Origin: Fischerella thermalis PCC 7521
GTDB taxonomy: Bacteria; Cyanobacteriota; Cyanobacteriia; Cyanobacteriales; Nostocaceae
Length of the DNA: 64,000 nucleotides
Direction: 5' to 3'
NCBI RefSeq assembly: GCF_000317225.1
Contig: NZ_AJLL01000008.1
Span: 30,184-94,183, forward strand
The translations under genes were made by a program, and so were the position numbers. The notes beneath the pieces are model-generated. The model ran no database searches, was not told the origin of the DNA, and saw only the letters and a program-made list of their open reading frames with translations. Of this stretch, positions 1 through 7,980 are shown one piece after another; positions within the stretch are counted from its first letter, which is position 1; each line of letters begins with the position of its first letter.

Positions 1-1623
1 GTGGACATGAAAATCTGATTCTTTCTTGACATCGTTAATAGTAACAACGACACCCTCACCACTTAGATAACCCTTGTCGCCAATTTGTCCGCCCGACTCT
101 GCATAAAATGGCGTTTTGTCGAGGACTATTTGCACGTCTGTTCCTGCTTCTGCTTCTTCTTCAGCAATACCATTGACAAGTATCGCTTCCACTTTTGCAG
201 TTGCTGTTGGTTGTGCGTAGCCCAAAAATTCCGTGGCGTGGATATGTTCTGCTAGTTTGTCGAGCGAACCTTGCACAGTTAAATCGATGGTTTCGTGGGC
301 TTTTCTGGCGCGTTGTCTCTGCTTTTCCATTTCTGCATCGAAGCCAGCAACATCAATTGTTAAGTTGTTTTCTTGAGCAATTTCTTGAGTTAATTCTAAG
401 GGGAAACCATAAGTATCAAACAATGTGAAAGCATCTTCACCGTTAATTTGGGTTTTGCCCTGTTGCTTCACCTGAGCAATAATTTCCTCAAGTAGCTTTT
501 CGCCTCTTTCCAAAGTTTGTAAAAAGCGAGATTCTTCTCGTTGCAATTCTGCTTTAATGCTATTTTCCCGTTGGCGGAGATTGGGGTAAGCGTCTTCAGC
601 GAGGGAAATGGCAACCTCAGCAACTTGGGGTGTAAAGACGTTACATGTAACGTCTTTACGGTAAATGCCAATTAAGCGTCCGTGTCGTACCAGACGCCGA
701 ATGAGACGCCGCAGCACATAACCTCGTCCGACATTGGAAGCGCGAATTTCATCAGCGATCATGTGGACGACGGCGCGAGTGTGATCGCCGATTATTTTGA
801 GGGAAACTTGGTTTTTCTCGTCTGATTTATGGTAGTCAATACCAGCAATTTCTGCCGCTTTTTTAATAATCGGGAAAATTAAATCAGTTTCGTAGTTGTT
901 GGGAACGCTTTGAAGAATCTGCGCCATCCTCTCTAAACCCATGCCGGTATCAATGTTTTTGTTGGCAAGGGGTGTGAGATTGCCTTCTGCATCACGGTTG
1001 TATTGCATGAAGACGAGGTTGTAAAACTCGATGAACCGAGTGTCGTCTTCTAAATCTATATTGTCGTTGCCTTGTTCTGGATGGAAATCATAGTATATTT
1101 CTGAACAGGGACCACAGGGGCCGGTGGGGCCAGATGCCCAGAAGTTATCCTCTGCACCCATGCGTTTGATGCGCTTTTCAGGGACGCCGATTTTATCCCG
1201 CCAGATGGCGTAAGCTTCGTCATCTTCTTCGTAGACGCTGACAACTAGGCGTTCTGGGGGTAATTTAAAGACAGTTGTAGAGATTTCCCAACCCCAAGCG
1301 ATCGCCTGTTCTTTGAAATAGTCACCAAAGCTGAAGTTACCCAACATTTCAAAAAACGTATGATGCCGTTTGGTACGGCCGACGTTTTCGATATCGTTGG
1401 TGCGGATGCATTTTTGGGAAGTCGTCGCCCGTTTGAACTCTGGTGTGCGTTGTCCTAAAAATATCGGTTTAAATGGTAGCATCCCCGCGATCGTCAGCAG
1501 TACTGTTGGATCTTCTGGAACGAGGGAAGCACTTGGGAGAATCTGGTGTCCCCGTTGGGCATAGAAGTCAAGGAATAAGGCGCGTATTTCGTTACCGCTG
1601 AGGTAGTGGGGATGAAAAGACAT
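1..1623 (-). CDS. alaS: Alanine--tRNA ligase, 5' part (C-terminus cut by window edge)
   Basis: Class II aminoacyl-tRNA synthetase that charges tRNA-Ala in the cytoplasm. The ATG at 1623-1621 gives [20 protein letters not shown], the usual AlaS N-terminus, followed by [19 protein letters not shown] and [15 protein letters not shown], hallmarks of the AlaS catalytic core. About 541 of an expected 870-880 residues are present; the reading frame is still open at base 1, so the rest of the editing domain and the C-Ala domain lie outside. Odd: residues 322-331 ([10 protein letters not shown]) are largely encoded by a perfect 28-bp palindrome (632-659), which appears to add about six residues between LIGI and [10 protein letters not shown] relative to the family as I recall it. 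The frame is kept, so the gene is probably functional. Confidence 0.96.
   Translation of the reverse strand, partial: MSFHPHYLSGNEIRALFLDFYAQRGHQILPSASLVPEDPTVLLTIAGMLPFKPIFLGQRTPEFKRATTSQKCIRTNDIENVGRTKRHHTFFEMLGNFSFGDYFKEQAIAWGWEISTTVFKLPPERLVVSVYEEDDEAYAIWRDKIGVPEKRIKRMGAEDNFWASGPTGPCGPCSEIYYDFHPEQGNDNIDLEDDTRFIEFYNLVFMQYNRDAEGNLTPLANKNIDTGMGLERMAQILQSVPNNYETDLIFPIIKKAAEIAGIDYHKSDEKNQVSLKIIGDHTRAVVHMIADEIRASNVGRGYVLRRLIRRLVRHGRLIGIYRKDVTCNVFTPQVAEVAISLAEDAYPNLRQRENSIKAELQREESRFLQTLERGEKLLEEIIAQVKQQGKTQINGEDAFTLFDTYGFPLELTQEIAQENNLTIDVAGFDAEMEKQRQRARKAHETIDLTVQGSLDKLAEHIHATEFLGYAQPTATAKVEAILVNGIAEEEAEAGTDVQIVLDKTPFYAESGGQIGDKGYLSGEGVVVTINDVKKESDFHVH
632..659. repeat. Perfect 28-bp palindrome inside alaS
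   Basis: The left arm GTAAAGACGTTACA is followed directly by its exact reverse complement TGTAACGTCTTTAC. It belongs to the same family as the intergenic palindromes at 1725, 9366, 31264 and 46607, which have GTA(C/A/G) at the edges and GACG or GAGG arms. Here it sits in the alaS coding frame and is translated. Confidence 0.9.
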
Positions 1624-1663
1624 GGGTTATTACACTAAGACTAGGGAGTTAGAGAACTGTTAG

Positions 1664-1696
1664 TTGTTGGTTGTTGGTTGTTGGTTGTTGGTTGTT
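1664..1696. repeat. Heptamer tandem repeat (TTGTTGG)
   Basis: Four complete copies of TTGTTGG (1664-1691) and a partial fifth lie just upstream of alaS. This is the short tandemly repeated repetitive (STRR) type of sequence known from filamentous cyanobacteria. No coding function is seen. Confidence 0.85.
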
Positions 1697-1724
1697 TAAC
1701 ATCATCCCCAAACCACTAACCAAT

Positions 1725-1754
1725 GTACAGACGCGATGTTCCTCACGTCTCTAC
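1725..1754. repeat. Imperfect palindromic repeat
   Basis: GTACAGACG (1725-1733) and CGTCTCTAC (1746-1754) form near-complementary arms around a 12-nt centre. It belongs to the dispersed palindrome family of this window and lies in the 1624-2010 spacer between the divergent alaS and HMA genes. That spacer otherwise holds only the heptamer array and presumed promoters. Confidence 0.6.
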
Positions 1755-2010
1755 CAACCACTAACTAGTCTCTCTTACAGAAAAAGTATGCCGCAGAAAA
1801 GGACTTCTGTGCCACTAACTACGTAAGACTTCTGAAGGAGGATTTACTTGTTCAGTGTAATTGCATAACTAACTTGTGACAAAGTTGCTGTCAAATGTGC
1901 CGCTATATGAAGCTGCACATTTTCCTGACTTTAGTAGGATGAGGAGTTTAAGTTTGTTCCATAAAATAAAAATCTCAAGATTGTAGTATTTTTACGTACC
2001 GAGGTTGTTC

Positions 2011-2214
2011 ATGGCCCTGAAATTAACCGTCCCAAATATATCTTGTGAGGATTGTGCCAGTACAATTGTAGAATCTATCCACACAATGGAACCTGATGCA
2101 AAAGTCGCGGTGGATGTCAAAGGTAAAACTGTAACCGTAGAATCCGCAGCATCAGAAGAGTCTATTAAACAAGCAATTGTTGCAGCTGGATACACTATTG
2201 AAGGCTATCAATAA
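2011..2214 (+). CDS. Heavy-metal-associated (HMA) domain protein, CopZ-like
   Basis: A 67-residue protein that is a single HMA (ferredoxin-like) domain: beta strand ALKLTVPN, then the metal-binding motif SCEDC (C13 and C16 by eye), a helix ASTIVESIHTM, and the closing KQAIVAAGYTIEGYQ. Proteins like this carry Cu(I) or a related soft metal to P-type ATPases such as CtaA/PacS (Atx1/CopZ type). The ATG at 2011 is chosen over a TTG six bases upstream because GAGG at 2001-2004 is then well spaced. No partner ATPase is in the window, so the metal and client are inferred. The TVP-(I/N)-SC form without a Met before the Cys is common in cyanobacterial copies. Confidence 0.88.
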   Translation: MALKLTVPNISCEDCASTIVESIHTMEPDAKVAVDVKGKTVTVESAASEESIKQAIVAAGYTIEGYQ

Positions 2215-2489
2215 TAACTAAAAATTCGGATTAACCTTGTCCCATCAAGGAACTATCGGTCAAAGAAATAAGGAGGAAAGATTAAGCGGGTAGAAATATT
2301 CTTTACCCTACTCTTACAAAATTATCTTTTGCAAGTTGTTAATTCTTTTTACCTTCTTTAATTTTATTTCTGTAATTCTTCTAAATTATGATTTTTGAAT
2401 TGTTTGTTGATTCGTAGGCAATAATTCCTTGATGGTACAAGCCCCCTGAAAAATCTGTAGGTTCGATCCAAAATCTGTTTTGAAAATAA

Positions 2490-2675
2490 GGCACAGGAGC
2501 CAGTGCGGTAGACGGGTCTCCCAGCAAAAACTACCTGGCGTGGCAGATGACAGAATTTCGTTGTGCCAAAACAGCAGCGTGAATGACTGTCTTGAAAAGC
2601 TTACCCACCCTTAGGAAACTCACTGATCCTCCGGGGGATTAACCTCGACGAGAACCGCCTGTTTTTCGCGCTGCT
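2490..2675 (+). ncRNA. Candidate structured RNA, two domains, unidentified
   Basis: Within the 2215-3225 intergenic region, about 186 nt shows nested complementarity. Domain 1: GGCACA (2490-2495) with TGTGCC (2562-2567), enclosing GCCA (2499-2502) with TGGC (2536-2539) and GGTAG (2507-2511) with CTACC (2531-2535). Domain 2: AGCAGCG (2573-2579) with CGCTGCT (2669-2675). The strand shown is one choice; complementarity alone does not fix it. It does not match the cobalamin, RNase P, SRP or tmRNA signatures I know. The length resembles cyanobacterial 6S RNA, but the single long-hairpin layout is absent. The rest of the spacer (2215-2450 and 2700-3225) is AT-rich with nothing recognisable. Confidence 0.4.
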
Positions 2676-3225
2676 TTATCAAGTAAAGTGCGTCTACAAA
2701 TTTTTGACAAAATTCACACTTGTTTGATACCGAAGTGATAGATATACTCTCTTTCTAAAGGAAATTAAGTACGTAATGGTTTTTACGGAAAATTTCATCA
2801 AATTATTCATGCTCTTGATGCCAGTACAATAATACCTGAAACTTATACTGAGGAAGTGATTGCATGTTCAAGAATAGTAATTCATGTAATTTTATTATCA
2901 CCGTAGAATTTTGGATAATAGACTCCAGGAAATTACAGTAATACTTTTATACTTAAAAAGATTATTCAGTATTTATACTGTTTGAAATTAAGGTTATCTG
3001 GGCAGAAATTAGGTATCAGAAATTTTAACTCTAGACACTGTAGTAAAGATTAGTATTTTAAGGAGATAAACATTGAAAATCGCTTGTAGTTCGGACAACG
3101 AGACAATAAAATGAGGGGTAATACCCCTAGCTAAATATGTAGGTATTTATAGTAAAGAGAGTAAACCTGAATAGGGTTCACTAAAACCATTCCCTCAAAG
3201 TTAAAATGGGGCAAAAAGCAAAACA

Positions 3226-4254
3226 ATGAAGATTTCTATTCTGATCTTTGGAAGTGATAACTTTATCGCCAAGCTTCCAGATCAGATCCATGATGCAAAC
3301 TCTTTTAATTTAGAAGTTATCACTAATCTTAATCAGGCGATATCTCGCATTCAAATTACGCCGCCCGATATATTAATTGTCCAGACAAGCTGTGATGGCA
3401 GCATGGAACTCTGTTATTGGTTAAAAGAACAAACAAAATTATCTTGGATCTACTGTATTCTTTTGGAGGATCGCTCTCAATTACTTCTTGATAGAAGTAG
3501 GTATGGCAGAGAGTGGGAATTAGAAATGACTTCGATCGCCCTTAGGGAAGGGGCTGATGCTTATATATGGCTACCTCTAGAAGAAACAGATTCTACCTCA
3601 GCAGAGTTAACCGCTAGCCAAAACTTGTTGCTAGCACAGTTAACTATTGGTTTGCGAAAAGCACAGAAATACCGTGATTTGATCCGGACAAATGATTTGT
3701 TGTTAGCGATCGCTTTAGCTGATTCACTGACAGAATTGAGTAATCGTCGGGCTTTAGAGTGGGATTTACCCAGACAAATCCAAAAAGCCCGTACTAATGG
3801 CACTCCTTTGAGTTTGATTATTTTAGATGTTGATTATTTTAAAAAAGTTAACGATTCTTATGGTCATTTAGTTGGCGATCGCCTTTTACAGTTATTATCC
3901 AACCGACTGCGGCAAAATCTCCGATATCAAGATACTGCTTTTCGTTATGGCGGAGAGGAATTTGTGATTATTCTCAGCCACACAAGTTGCGATGAAGCAG
4001 TAGTGGTGGCGCGTCGTCTCAATCGTATAGTCAGCGAACAGCCATTTGCAATCAACAATCAACTCTCAATCAACATCACCATTAGCTTGGGAACAGCTTG
4101 TCTGCGAATGGAAGATGATGTTAACGGTATCAGCCTGTTGAACCGCGCTGATCAATGTTTATTGCAAGCTAAAGCGGCTGGACGTAACTGTGTAATTAGC
4201 TATGAGAAGTACTTTTCTCACCATACCTCCCATCTCCGGGTAGTTTCTTCTTAA
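3226..4254 (+). CDS. Diguanylate cyclase (degenerate receiver + GGDEF)
   Basis: 342 residues. The C-terminal half is a GGDEF domain with the active-site motif RYGGEEF (GGEEF at about 242-246), so it should make c-di-GMP from two GTP. An RxxD inhibitory site (RYQD, about 233-236) lies exactly five residues before it, implying product feedback. The N-terminal about 150 residues look like a response-regulator receiver fold (KISILIFGSDNF, then PPDILIVQTSCDGSMELCYWLKEQ), but the usual phospho-acceptor Asp after the third strand is replaced by Gln, so phosphorylation control is doubtful. It stands alone, with a long upstream leader. The output (motility, biofilm, colony form) cannot be inferred from context. 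Confidence 0.88.
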   Translation: MKISILIFGSDNFIAKLPDQIHDANSFNLEVITNLNQAISRIQITPPDILIVQTSCDGSMELCYWLKEQTKLSWIYCILLEDRSQLLLDRSRYGREWELEMTSIALREGADAYIWLPLEETDSTSAELTASQNLLLAQLTIGLRKAQKYRDLIRTNDLLLAIALADSLTELSNRRALEWDLPRQIQKARTNGTPLSLIILDVDYFKKVNDSYGHLVGDRLLQLLSNRLRQNLRYQDTAFRYGGEEFVIILSHTSCDEAVVVARRLNRIVSEQPFAINNQLSINITISLGTACLRMEDDVNGISLLNRADQCLLQAKAAGRNCVISYEKYFSHHTSHLRVVSS

Positions 4255-4260
4255 AAAATT

Positions 4261-4938
4261 TTATAATTTCTCGTCAATAATTTTTACGCATTCTGCTACT
4301 GTAGCCTTCTGTCGCATCGCATCTACCAAAGCTTGATAAGCCGACCAATTTTCTTGCAGGAGGGTTTTAGCTTGCAACGCACAAAAACGTTGTTTTTGTT
4401 CGCAAGCAGACGCAGAAAAACCCAAACTCTTCAAAACGCCTGCTAATTTGCTTTTATCATCAGCTCCACCTTCAGCATTTTCATATACTAAAGTTTCAGC
4501 AGTAATACCCGCCATCCATACAGTACAGTAACGGTCTAGCATTTGGGCGGTTAGCTTACCCCATTCTAGTTGAGATGCTAACTCAGCATCATCAAAACTG
4601 ACACCGCCTTGTCCTGGTTGTTTTTGCTTCCAAGCTTCCCAAGCACTGAGGGTATAGCCGATGACGGGAATACCCAACAGATACGCAACCAAAAAATGTC
4701 CAGCTTCGTGATGAATGATGCGTTCTCTGTGTTTCGGTGAAAACCCCGCTACCCAATCTAAAAATATAGTTCCCCCCTTACCTTGCAAGCCGAAAGAATC
4801 GAAAGTGGCTATCCCCAAAATCGTGAAAGTCGCAAGCGCTGGTACGGTGGGCGATAAATTAAACATTGACCCCAGTAGAGTCGAAAGGGTCATGAGAAAG
4901 ACAAAAATTGCAACTAAATTCAGGGCGGTTTTGCTCAT
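4261..4938 (-). CDS. Membrane-anchored HEAGH zinc peptidase-like protein
   Basis: 225 residues with two N-terminal membrane segments (about 5-27 and 32-50), then IIHHEAGHFLVAYLLGIPV, the HExxH zinc site of the FtsH (M41) peptidase unit. There is no AAA ATPase domain: the protein goes straight from the membrane anchors to the peptidase helix bundle. Related ATPase-less FtsH-like proteins occur in cyanobacteria and chloroplasts. A candidate third ligand lies in the ENAEGGADDKSK region, where FtsH has its distal Asp. It converges with the upstream cyclase gene, with only 6 bp between the stop codons. It could be an intramembrane-associated protease or a chaperone-like partner; the substrate is unknown. 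Confidence 0.8.
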   Translation of the reverse strand: MSKTALNLVAIFVFLMTLSTLLGSMFNLSPTVPALATFTILGIATFDSFGLQGKGGTIFLDWVAGFSPKHRERIIHHEAGHFLVAYLLGIPVIGYTLSAWEAWKQKQPGQGGVSFDDAELASQLEWGKLTAQMLDRYCTVWMAGITAETLVYENAEGGADDKSKLAGVLKSLGFSASACEQKQRFCALQAKTLLQENWSAYQALVDAMRQKATVAECVKIIDEKL

Positions 4939-5185
4939 ACTAGACTGAAATCTTGCTGCTTAACATTTCTTAATTTCATTATGAAGCGATCGCAGCAACT
5001 CTAAGTAGATCGGCAAAATTAAAGTTAACTCAATGGTCAATGGTTAGTAGTTAGTGGTTGGTTATTCCCCATACTCCACCCTACGGGAAGCCACGCAGAG
5101 CGCGTCTACACACTCCACGCACTCCGGGGTACTGCCAAGATGTAAAAACAATCTTACAATGCAACCAGTTTGTAGTTGGGGTTTT

Positions 5186-5572
5186 ATGCTATTTCAATTT
5201 ACTGACGCACTTGTAACTTTCGCATCTTTTGAATTTGAAAGATTAGTTAGTTTTTATACTAATCTTTTTAATCAAAAACCCGAACATATCATATCTAATG
5301 TCTATGCTGAGTTCCAACTACCTAGTTTAAAATTAGGAATATTTAAACCAAAACCAACCCATTATTTAGAATTTGAGTATTCAACTAAAAGCAAAATTAG
5401 CTTGTGTTTAGAGGTGAGAAATTTAGAGGATGCGATCGCTCATTTAACAGCTTTAGGCTATCCCCCACCAGGGGAAATCATCATTGCATCCCACGGTAGA
5501 GAAATTTATGCTTATGACCCTGATGGCAATCGTTTGATTTTACATCAGTCTGAACTCAAAAAAGGGATGTAG
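5186..5572 (+). CDS. VOC (glyoxalase/bleomycin resistance) fold protein
   Basis: 128 residues from the ATG at 5186. The first strand and helix (LVTFASFEFERLVSFYTNLFNQKP) and the closing IYAYDPDGNRLILHQSE are typical of a single vicinal-oxygen-chelate module, which dimerises to form a metal site. The usual His and Glu ligands are not clear in the N-terminal strand, so it may bind a ligand rather than catalyse. The frame is open upstream to 5054, but that part is low-complexity repeat-like DNA (CACGCAGAGCGCG and similar), so the shorter start is preferred; an ATG at 5159 is an alternative. Substrate unknown. Confidence 0.75.
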   Translation: MLFQFTDALVTFASFEFERLVSFYTNLFNQKPEHIISNVYAEFQLPSLKLGIFKPKPTHYLEFEYSTKSKISLCLEVRNLEDAIAHLTALGYPPPGEIIIASHGREIYAYDPDGNRLILHQSELKKGM

Positions 5573-5879
5573 GGGAGTAATACCATTTCACAAAATTATT
5601 GATACAAATCCTCTCCCCTGTCTTCCTTGTCCTCCTTGTCTCCTAGTCGCTAAATTTATCAAACTTATAGTGAAACGGTATAAGGATGTAGGGGTGTAAG
5701 AAAAGCGAAATTTTGATTTACCCTAATGTACACGAATTTATTTCGTGGAAAAGATCATAAGATTTGTATCAAGCTAAAAGTACAACGAGTCTACTTAGCA
5801 TCCTAAGAACGAAATCCCATTATTTATAGGGTTTCCCTTTTGCCTTCTCATTAATAACTAATGTCAAAAGATAAGAAAA

Positions 5880-6761
5880 ATGGGTATAAATCAAAACTAT
5901 AAATTAAATTTGATTCAGTGGTATCCCGGTCACATTGCCAAAGCTGAAAAAAACCTCAAAGAACAACTCAAGCTTGTAGATGTGGTGCTAGAGGTACGGG
6001 ATGCCCGCATTCCTTTGTCAACCTTCCATCCCCAGATACCACAATGGATAGGGAATAAAAAACGGTTGTTGGTGTTGAACCGCTTAGATATGATTTCTGA
6101 GCAAGTACGCCAGTTGTGGGCAGACTGGTTTAAACGCCAAGGTGAACAAGTTTTTTTTACCAATGCCCAACAAGGTCAAGGAGTCACGGCGGTATCAAAA
6201 GCAACCCAAGCTACTGGTGTGGAACTCAATCAAAGAAGACGCGATCGCGGTATGTTACCCCGCCCAGTCCGGGCTGTGGTAATTGGTTTTCCTAATGTTG
6301 GCAAGTCAGCTTTAATTAATCGCTTGGTGGGACGGCGAGTAGTGGAGAGTGCAGCGCGTCCTGGGGTGACTCGTCAATTGCGTTGGGTGCGAATTTCCGA
6401 AGACTTGGAATTACTGGATGCTCCTGGTGTAATTCCTGCTAAGTTAGAAGATCAAGAAGCGGGATTGAAATTGGCTGTTTGTGACGATATTGGTGAAGCA
6501 GCTTACGATAATCAATTAATAGCAGCAGCATTCGTAGATTTAGTGAATGAACTTTATGCGATCGCGCCTGATGTGTTACCAGAGAATCCTTTGCGATCGC
6601 GCTATGATCTCGATCCTACATCTTCCACAGGCGAATCATACTTGCACAACTTATCAGAATTACGTCATAAAGGTGATGTCGAACGAACTGCACGCCAAAT
6701 CTTAACTGATTTTCGCAAGGGATTTTTGGGTACACTTCCCTTGGAACTTCCGCCAAATTGA
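5880..6761 (+). CDS. rbgA: Ribosome biogenesis GTPase RbgA/YlqF
   Basis: 293-residue circularly permuted GTPase. The G4 motif comes first (VLNRLD, about 65-70), then G1 GFPNVGKSALINRL (about 136-149) and G3 DAPG (about 184). The N-terminal WYPGHIAKAEKNL is a signature of YlqF/RbgA, which acts late in 50S subunit assembly. The C-terminal helical region (YAIAPDVL, ARQILTDFRKGFLG) binds rRNA in the family. The usual NKxD is NRLD here, a conservative change. It is monocistronic, following an intergenic stretch of about 300 bp (5573-5879) that holds only AT-rich sequence and no recognised element. Confidence 0.93.
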   Translation: MGINQNYKLNLIQWYPGHIAKAEKNLKEQLKLVDVVLEVRDARIPLSTFHPQIPQWIGNKKRLLVLNRLDMISEQVRQLWADWFKRQGEQVFFTNAQQGQGVTAVSKATQATGVELNQRRRDRGMLPRPVRAVVIGFPNVGKSALINRLVGRRVVESAARPGVTRQLRWVRISEDLELLDAPGVIPAKLEDQEAGLKLAVCDDIGEAAYDNQLIAAAFVDLVNELYAIAPDVLPENPLRSRYDLDPTSSTGESYLHNLSELRHKGDVERTARQILTDFRKGFLGTLPLELPPN

Positions 6762-6834
6762 TGGGAAAGTTGCAAAATTAATTAAAATCACAGCTAAATT
6801 TAAGTATGATGTAAAACTTTTATCTGTTTAATTA

Positions 6835-7110
6835 CTAAGTTATGTAAAGCACTAATCCAAACGCAGAGATCGCAACCAGTGCAGGAACCACAGCGCTGAA
6901 TTCAAATTGTCTGGTTTTGAAAGTTTGTAAACAATGTATGGGAATGACCAGGGGCCAGCAGATAATTGCGATCGCCAACAACACTAAAGATAAAAATTTA
7001 TCCTCAGGAGAATCGACGGGATGGCGCAAATTAAATCTCAACCAGTTAATCAAAAAATAGCAGGTCATCAGTAGGTAACTAATAACCAAAGACAATTGAA
7101 TCTTGTTCAC
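6835..7110 (-). CDS. Small membrane protein, unknown function
   Basis: About 91 residues with three hydrophobic segments (LSLVISYLLMTCYFLINWL, FLSLVLLAIAIICWPLVIPI, VVPALVAISAFGLVLYIT), so an inner- or thylakoid-membrane protein. The GTG at 7110 is preferred because AGGAGAG lies six bases upstream of it on the coding strand. The ATG at 7128, which would add six residues, has its SD-like bases almost touching the start. I do not recognise the family. It converges with rbgA. Confidence 0.6.
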   Translation of the reverse strand: MNKIQLSLVISYLLMTCYFLINWLRFNLRHPVDSPEDKFLSLVLLAIAIICWPLVIPIHCLQTFKTRQFEFSAVVPALVAISAFGLVLYIT

Positions 7111-7128
7111 CTTAAGCTCTCCTTTCAT

Positions 7129-7980
7129 CTCTCAGATTCAGCAAAAATGAATTTGATTAATTCATGACATACAATTGTTGATATTATGTGTTCAAAAAAA
7201 TGCTGTTACCTTTATCACTTACGCTTCAGCTAAAACTTTTATTCGTAGATAAATGTTAATGGAATCACTCATATAGATAAATCAGTACTTATACCGAATT
7301 TTGATTGCTATAGATTGAATTAGCAATGATACCATACTCATCATAACAAGCATGTTACACATCATATATTCTGTAAATAATTTTTGATTTTTTCCTCATA
7401 CTGTAGCAACCGATTTGATTCCTGAAAACTCCTAAAGACAGGGAACTCTTAAAAAGGGACACTTAACAAGAAACAAGGAATGAACGCCTACTGAGTTTTT
7501 TTTCAAAAATTGCATAGCAGTCTGAGGTTCTCAATACTGCTGTAACAAAAGTGCAATAGTTTCTGTAAGCTGGTAGAAAAGTGTTCTTGCTGCTGTTACA
7601 TCATCAATAAACTGCCACTCTTCATCTCTTGTACATGCCTAATATTTGGGTATAGTGATTGATTTTTTGACTAATAATTTACAAATATTGCATATGAGTT
7701 ACAGTTAAGTATCTTAATAGCATAATATGCGTATCAATTCAATTTGAAGGTAAAGAGATTTGAAAAATATAAAAATTTTCAAGTCAATTACATAGGGCAT
7801 TATGCAGAAAAACTTGCTTACTTTAATTCATCAAGGGAAGATACCTGAAAACATAAACATTATATTTAAGCCCCTCTCCGCGTCGGAGAGGTGTAGGGGT
7901 GAGGTTCCGTCAAACTCACGTATGTTTTAAAAACGAACATCGTGCAAGGCGATGAACACATGTAGATAGTTGATTGATTA
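7129..7980. other. Intergenic region with a hairpin repeat and a dispersed repeat
   Basis: About 850 bp with no convincing gene. A hairpin repeat lies at 7873-7891 (CCTCTCCG / CGGAGAGG) followed by GTGTAGGGGTGAGG, a form common between cyanobacterial genes. At 7932-7968 a sequence containing GTGCAAGGCGATG is nearly identical to 49536-49568. The remainder is AT-rich, with no small ORF that I can support. Confidence 0.6.

Noticed and set aside
1664..1696. CRISPR-like repeats
   Set aside because: Units are seven bases with no spacers; it is an STRR heptamer array.
2459..2468. GGTTCGATCC resembling a tRNA T-arm
   Set aside because: The flanking bases do not form a T-stem and no acceptor, D- or anticodon arm is found.
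2490..2675. Naming the RNA as 6S RNA
   Set aside because: The length fits but the 5' and 3' ends do not pair with each other and no central bubble is visible.
5054..5185. Longer start for the VOC protein
   Set aside because: The extra codons come from repeat-like, low-complexity DNA and lack a VOC match.
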